A stretch of 64,000 bases of DNA. It comes from Actinomycetes bacterium. GTDB lineage: Bacteria > Actinomycetota > Acidimicrobiia > Acidimicrobiales > Acidimicrobilacustridaceae. The stretch covers positions 62,001-126,000 of the forward strand of contig JAKOVH010000031.1 of assembly GCA_029782145.1 (NCBI GenBank), given 5' to 3'. The position numbers and the translations under genes were made by a program. Numbering within the stretch: position 1 is the first letter of the stretch; each line of letters opens with the position of its first letter. Below are positions 61,486 to 64,000 of the stretch, one piece after another. The notes under the pieces are model-generated. The model did no database searches. It was not told the origin of the DNA and worked only from the letters and a program-made list of their open reading frames with translations.

Positions 61486-61968
61486 TTGCAGGAGGGACCA
61501 GTCTCCGACTGGTCCCTTGCAGGTTTTGTCGCCGGCGACGGCTACTTCAGCGTCACCCGGAAGCTACCGTCCTTCGCCGACGGGGACCCTCGGCTCCGGT
61601 TCGTCCTCGGTGTCCACGTGGCCCGGCGCGATCGGCCCTTGCTGGAAGCCCTGCGGACGAGGCTCGGCGTGGGGTCGATCAAGGACGCCGAGCCGAGACG
61701 GGCACACTGGCAGCCGACATCGACGTTCACGGTCAACTCGCTGCGCGCTCACCACGCCGCCGTCATACCGTTCTTCACCGCATTCCTGATCGGTGGCGAG
61801 AAGCGGCACCAGTTCGAGCTGTGGGTGCAGGCGATGCGCGCCTACGAGAGGCTTCATCCGACGCGGTACGGCAAGGGGCCATCGACCTGCAAGCGCCCCG
61901 GCTGCGAGCGCCCGGTGCGCGGCCAGGGCGTGTGCCGCATCCACTACTACGAGATCACGGGTCACTGA
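61486..61968 (+). CDS. LAGLIDADG homing endonuclease with C-terminal zinc motif
   Basis: 160 residues from the TTG start. The single LAGLIDADG motif is WSLAGFVAGDGYFSVTRKL near residue 8, with the catalytic Asp in G-D-G. The remainder (LRFVLGVHVARRDRPLLEALRTRLGVGSI, NSLRAHHAAVIPFFTAFLIGGEKRHQFELWV) matches the family's alpha-beta-beta-alpha core, consistent with a homodimeric enzyme. The tail CKRPGCERPVRGQGVCRIHYYE is a C4/C3H-type zinc motif common in phage nucleases. The frame is open upstream through the terminator and the tRNA, so the true start is uncertain. It overlaps the tRNA terminator and precedes a second LAGLIDADG gene by one base. Confidence 0.85.
   Translation: MQEGPVSDWSLAGFVAGDGYFSVTRKLPSFADGDPRLRFVLGVHVARRDRPLLEALRTRLGVGSIKDAEPRRAHWQPTSTFTVNSLRAHHAAVIPFFTAFLIGGEKRHQFELWVQAMRAYERLHPTRYGKGPSTCKRPGCERPVRGQGVCRIHYYEITGH
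61494..61516 (+). terminator. tRNA-Ala terminator, overlapping the homing-endonuclease frame
   Basis: GGGACCAGT (61494-61502), loop CTCCG, ACTGGTCCC (61508-61516), then TTGCAGGTTTT. It is a clean Rho-independent hairpin downstream of the tRNA. The first codons of the LAGLIDADG gene are read through it. Confidence 0.75.
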
Positions 61969-61969
61969 C

Positions 61970-62404
61970 ATGTCCTCGAGGATCCCGACGCTCGCGATGA
62001 CAGCACGTTCTCTCGCCGACCACCTGGGCGGCTTCGTCGCGGCTGAAGGCACCTTCTCTGTCCATCCGGACCGTCCGCGCGCCGACCGGACCCATCGGTC
62101 GGGTTTTCGGTTTGCGGTGGCGCTCGGAGCCAGGGACACCCCGAGCGTCGAGCTGCTGCAGGACTTCCTCGGTGTCGGGCGGGTCCGGCAGTACCCGCGC
62201 CGCAAGGAGCACTACGACGACGAGGTGGTGTTCGCGGTGCGGGCGCTCGACGAGCTGACCGGTGTCGTGGTCCCCTTCCTCGACGAGCACCTGCCTCCGT
62301 CGCACAAGCGCGAGCAGTACCTCGCCTGGCGCCAGCAGCTGCTGGCCTACGATGCCGAGCGCCCGGCTCGGGCAGGGTGGTCTCGGCGCCGACCAGAGCC
62401 GTAG
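61970..62404 (+). CDS. Second LAGLIDADG homing-endonuclease-like protein
   Basis: A 144-residue protein. The motif is LADHLGGFVAAEGTFSVHP with Glu as the acid (A-E-G). A typical second part follows: FRFAVALGARDTPSVELLQDFLGVGRVRQYPRR, and DELTGVVVPFLDEHLPPSHKREQYLAWRQQLLAYDAER. It is a diverged paralogue of the preceding protein in the same order of elements but without the zinc tail. The ATG lies one base after the upstream stop, so the two are one transcript. They could form a heterodimer (inference). Confidence 0.82.
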   Translation: MSSRIPTLAMTARSLADHLGGFVAAEGTFSVHPDRPRADRTHRSGFRFAVALGARDTPSVELLQDFLGVGRVRQYPRRKEHYDDEVVFAVRALDELTGVVVPFLDEHLPPSHKREQYLAWRQQLLAYDAERPARAGWSRRRPEP

Positions 62405-62458
62405 CGTGCCACGGCGCCGGGGAGGCATCTGCCGACGGCCGTCACCGCCGCCTCTCAG

Positions 62459-62464
62459 TAGCGT
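62459..62464 (+). promoter_or_regulatory. -10 box TAGCGT of the methyltransferase
   Basis: TAGCGT ends six bases before the ATG at 62471, a leaderless arrangement. Confidence 0.5.
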
Positions 62465-62470
62465 GTTGCG

Positions 62471-63322
62471 ATGGCCAGCGCCGAGGACGACCCCGCTCTG
62501 TTTGCCGCGTTGGTGGAGGCGCTCACTTCTCGGTCGACTCAGGAAGCCTTCGAGCGCTTCCAGTCCAAGCTCATCGCGGCGAGCAACACCGTGCGGTCGG
62601 GTCCGTTCACCGGGATGAGGCTCCTCGACACCACGTCCTGGGGGAACGTCGCCTCCTATCTCCTCGGCTCCTACGAGCAGGAGCTCCACCCTGCACTCGA
62701 GATCCTGCTCATGCGGGGCTACGAGACGGTGATCGACGTGGGCTGCGCAGAGGGCTACTACGCCGTGGGACTCGCCCGCCGCCTGCCCGGGGCTGCCGTG
62801 CACGCGTTCGACATCGACGAGGCGGCCCAACGGCTGTGTGCCGAGCTGGCGGTCCTCAACGGGGTGGCTGACCGCGTCGCTGTGGCTGGCGTCTGCGATG
62901 CGGGTCAGCTCGAACGACTCATCCACGGCTGCACGCTCGTGTTCGTCGACTGCGAGGGATGTGAGGCGCAGCTGCTCGATCCGACCCTGGCACCTGCCCT
63001 GGCCACGGCCGACCTCATCGTCGAACTGCACGACTTCGTGGACCCCACCATCACCGAGCGGGTGCTCGACCAGCTCGACTCCACGCATCGCATCGAGCTG
63101 GTCGACGTGACCTCGCGCTCGGCCGCCGACTACCCCGAGCTCGCTGGAGAACCAGGGACGGTGGCGTTCAGGGCCCTGTTCGAGGGTCGCCCGACCGACC
63201 CGCACCCTATGCAGTGGGCGGTCATGCGAAGCCGCCAGGACTTCGACGATCGGGCGTCGCCCGCCTTCCCGCCCGTCCAACGCCGCACATGGGGCAGGAT
63301 GACGAGGTGGCGGCGGGACTGA
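62471..63322 (+). CDS. Class I SAM-dependent methyltransferase
   Basis: A 283-residue protein. Motif I VIDVGCAEGYYAVGLARRLPGAAVHAFDIDEAA and the post-motif TLVFVDCEGCEAQLLDP are FkbM-like methyltransferase features. The N-terminal 90 residues (TRSTQEAFERFQSKLIAASNTVR... shown as helical) are family-specific. The C-terminus has LDSTHRIELVDVTSR. The substrate is unknown. It is the last gene before convergent rsfS, with its own -10 box. Confidence 0.8.
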   Translation: MASAEDDPALFAALVEALTSRSTQEAFERFQSKLIAASNTVRSGPFTGMRLLDTTSWGNVASYLLGSYEQELHPALEILLMRGYETVIDVGCAEGYYAVGLARRLPGAAVHAFDIDEAAQRLCAELAVLNGVADRVAVAGVCDAGQLERLIHGCTLVFVDCEGCEAQLLDPTLAPALATADLIVELHDFVDPTITERVLDQLDSTHRIELVDVTSRSAADYPELAGEPGTVAFRALFEGRPTDPHPMQWAVMRSRQDFDDRASPAFPPVQRRTWGRMTRWRRD

Positions 63323-63343
63323 ACCGTATCGACGCCCGGTGTC

Positions 63344-63718
63344 CTACGCGCTCTCGGCGCGCCAGTCGACGACGGGCACGTCGCGCCAGAGCCGCTCGAG
63401 GTCGTAGAACTCACGGGCCTCGTCGAGGAAGACGTGCACGATGAACTCGCCGTAGTCGAGCAGGACCCACTGGGCGACGTCGAGGCCCTCGATCCGCAGC
63501 GGCTTGGGGCCGCCCGCCTCGGCGATCTTCTCCTCGACCTCCTCGGCCAGGGTGCGCACCTGGCGGGTGTTCGAGCCCCCGGTGATGACGAACCAGCCGG
63601 TGATGGCCAGGACCTCGCCCACCTCGAGCACCACGGTGGGCGCGTCGGTCTTGGCCGCGGCGGCCTGGGCGGCGGCCAGCACCCAGCGCAGCGACGACTC
63701 CGCCGTGGGCTCAGCCAC
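63344..63718 (-). CDS. rsfS: Ribosomal silencing factor RsfS
   Basis: A 124-residue Iojap/RsfS protein that binds uL14 and prevents 50S-30S joining in starvation. Visible are VVLEVGEVLAITGWFVITGGSNTRQVRTLAEEVEE, PLRIEGLDVAQWVLLDYGEFIVHVFLDEAREFYDLERLW, the hallmark blocks. The GTG start at 63718 overlaps the stop of the LytR_C gene by eight bases. The rsfS neighbourhood with an LCP-type gene is the standard actinobacterial layout. Confidence 0.97.
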   Translation of the reverse strand: MAEPTAESSLRWVLAAAQAAAAKTDAPTVVLEVGEVLAITGWFVITGGSNTRQVRTLAEEVEEKIAEAGGPKPLRIEGLDVAQWVLLDYGEFIVHVFLDEAREFYDLERLWRDVPVVDWRAESA

Positions 63719-64000
63719 CCTGCTCCCCCACCGTGCTCGGCGTCGCCGCCCCGGTTGCCGACGTGCCGGCTGCCTGCAGGTAGTCGTCGCCGAGCACCAC
63801 CGTGAGGTCGGTGGCGGAGTTGGTCTGGTCGCTCTTGACGATCTCACCCACCCCCAGCGCGTCGCGCAACTGCTGGGCCGCGGCCTGGTAGGCGTCGTCG
63901 TAGTACACGAACTGCGTGGTGGCCTGGCCGAACGAGCGGGCGTTGCCGACCACGTCGATCTGGGCGCCGGCGGCGGCGAGGGCGATGGCGGCGGACACGC
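63711..64000 (-). CDS. LytR C-terminal (LytR_C) domain protein, partial
   Basis: The visible 96 residues form the LytR_C domain: VDVVGNARSFGQATTQFVYYDD-type start (GAQIDVVGNARSFGQATTQF), YQAAAQQLRDALGVGEIVKSD, SATDLTVVLGDDY. This domain follows LCP domains or stands alone as an envelope protein in actinobacteria. The frame runs off the right edge, so the N-terminus is missing. It is co-transcribed with and precedes rsfS. Confidence 0.85.
   Translation of the reverse strand, partial: VSAAIALAAAGAQIDVVGNARSFGQATTQFVYYDDAYQAAAQQLRDALGVGEIVKSDQTNSATDLTVVLGDDYLQAAGTSATGAATPSTVGEQGG

Noticed and set aside
61402-62404. Group I intron in tRNA-Ala hosting the LAGLIDADG genes
   Set aside because: The tRNA is contiguous from acceptor to CCA and the genes lie after it, so no intron is needed.

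Overview
The window is very GC-rich, dense bacterial chromosome from an actinomycete. The markers are a BldD orthologue, the block leuS/comEA/comEC/holA/rpsT/lepA/hemW/hrcA/dnaJ/rsmE seen in actinobacteria, LCP and LytR_C envelope proteins, F420-type LLM and thiolase/DUF35 catabolic genes, and many GTG starts lying 6-8 bases after a TANNNT -10 box (leaderless genes). My best guess is class Acidimicrobiia. This is inference from gene content, since no rRNA is present.

Layout. 0-8 kb: cell-envelope genes (an LCP ligase, a GT87 mannosyltransferase, a secreted coiled-coil/NlpC-P60 protein), a flavodoxin, class I fumarase and a small basic protein behind a long hairpin. 8-25 kb: an accessory catabolic region with acyl-CoA ligase, zinc alcohol dehydrogenase, MarR regulator, two metal amidohydrolases, thiolase/DUF35 pair, alpha/beta hydrolase, cupin dioxygenase-like protein, two D-aminoacylase paralogues, a hemerythrin-domain protein, cytochrome P450 and an LLM oxidoreductase. 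25-32 kb: a three-gene signalling operon (receiver-PP2C phosphatase, CHASE3-type histidine kinase, stand-alone receiver) and a KhtTU-like K+/H+ antiporter pair. 32-33.9 kb: a small island behind tRNA-Val(CAC) holding an XRE/nucleotidyltransferase toxin-antitoxin-like pair and a likely gene remnant. 33.9-44 kb: UPF0158 and SEC-C proteins, a glycosyltransferase, TetR and methyltransferase, then a membrane J-domain protein divergent from a pseudokinase-LysM pair. 44-58.6 kb: conserved translation, chaperone, competence and replication genes. 58.6-64 kb: leuS, then tRNA-Ala(GGC) followed by two tandem LAGLIDADG homing-endonuclease genes, a methyltransferase, rsfS and a partial LytR_C gene.

Three signals stand out. 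First, a family of dispersed palindromes (core CGCTGGCTCGATCG) occurs at about 10.8, 21.5 and 42.5 kb. One copy is a perfect 48-base palindrome in frame inside the pseudokinase gene, and another supplies the C-terminus and stop of the MarR gene. Second, two LAGLIDADG genes abut tRNA-Ala, and the first is open through the tRNA terminator. Third, a TA-like pair adjacent to tRNA-Val carries a perfect 8+8 operator three bases before its start. The window also holds a BldD with the c-di-GMP-binding signature, a ComEC without metallo-beta-lactamase histidines, a FolP2-type pterin-binding protein and an envelope protein whose transglycosylase glutamate is replaced. No stretch over 300 bases lacks a gene.
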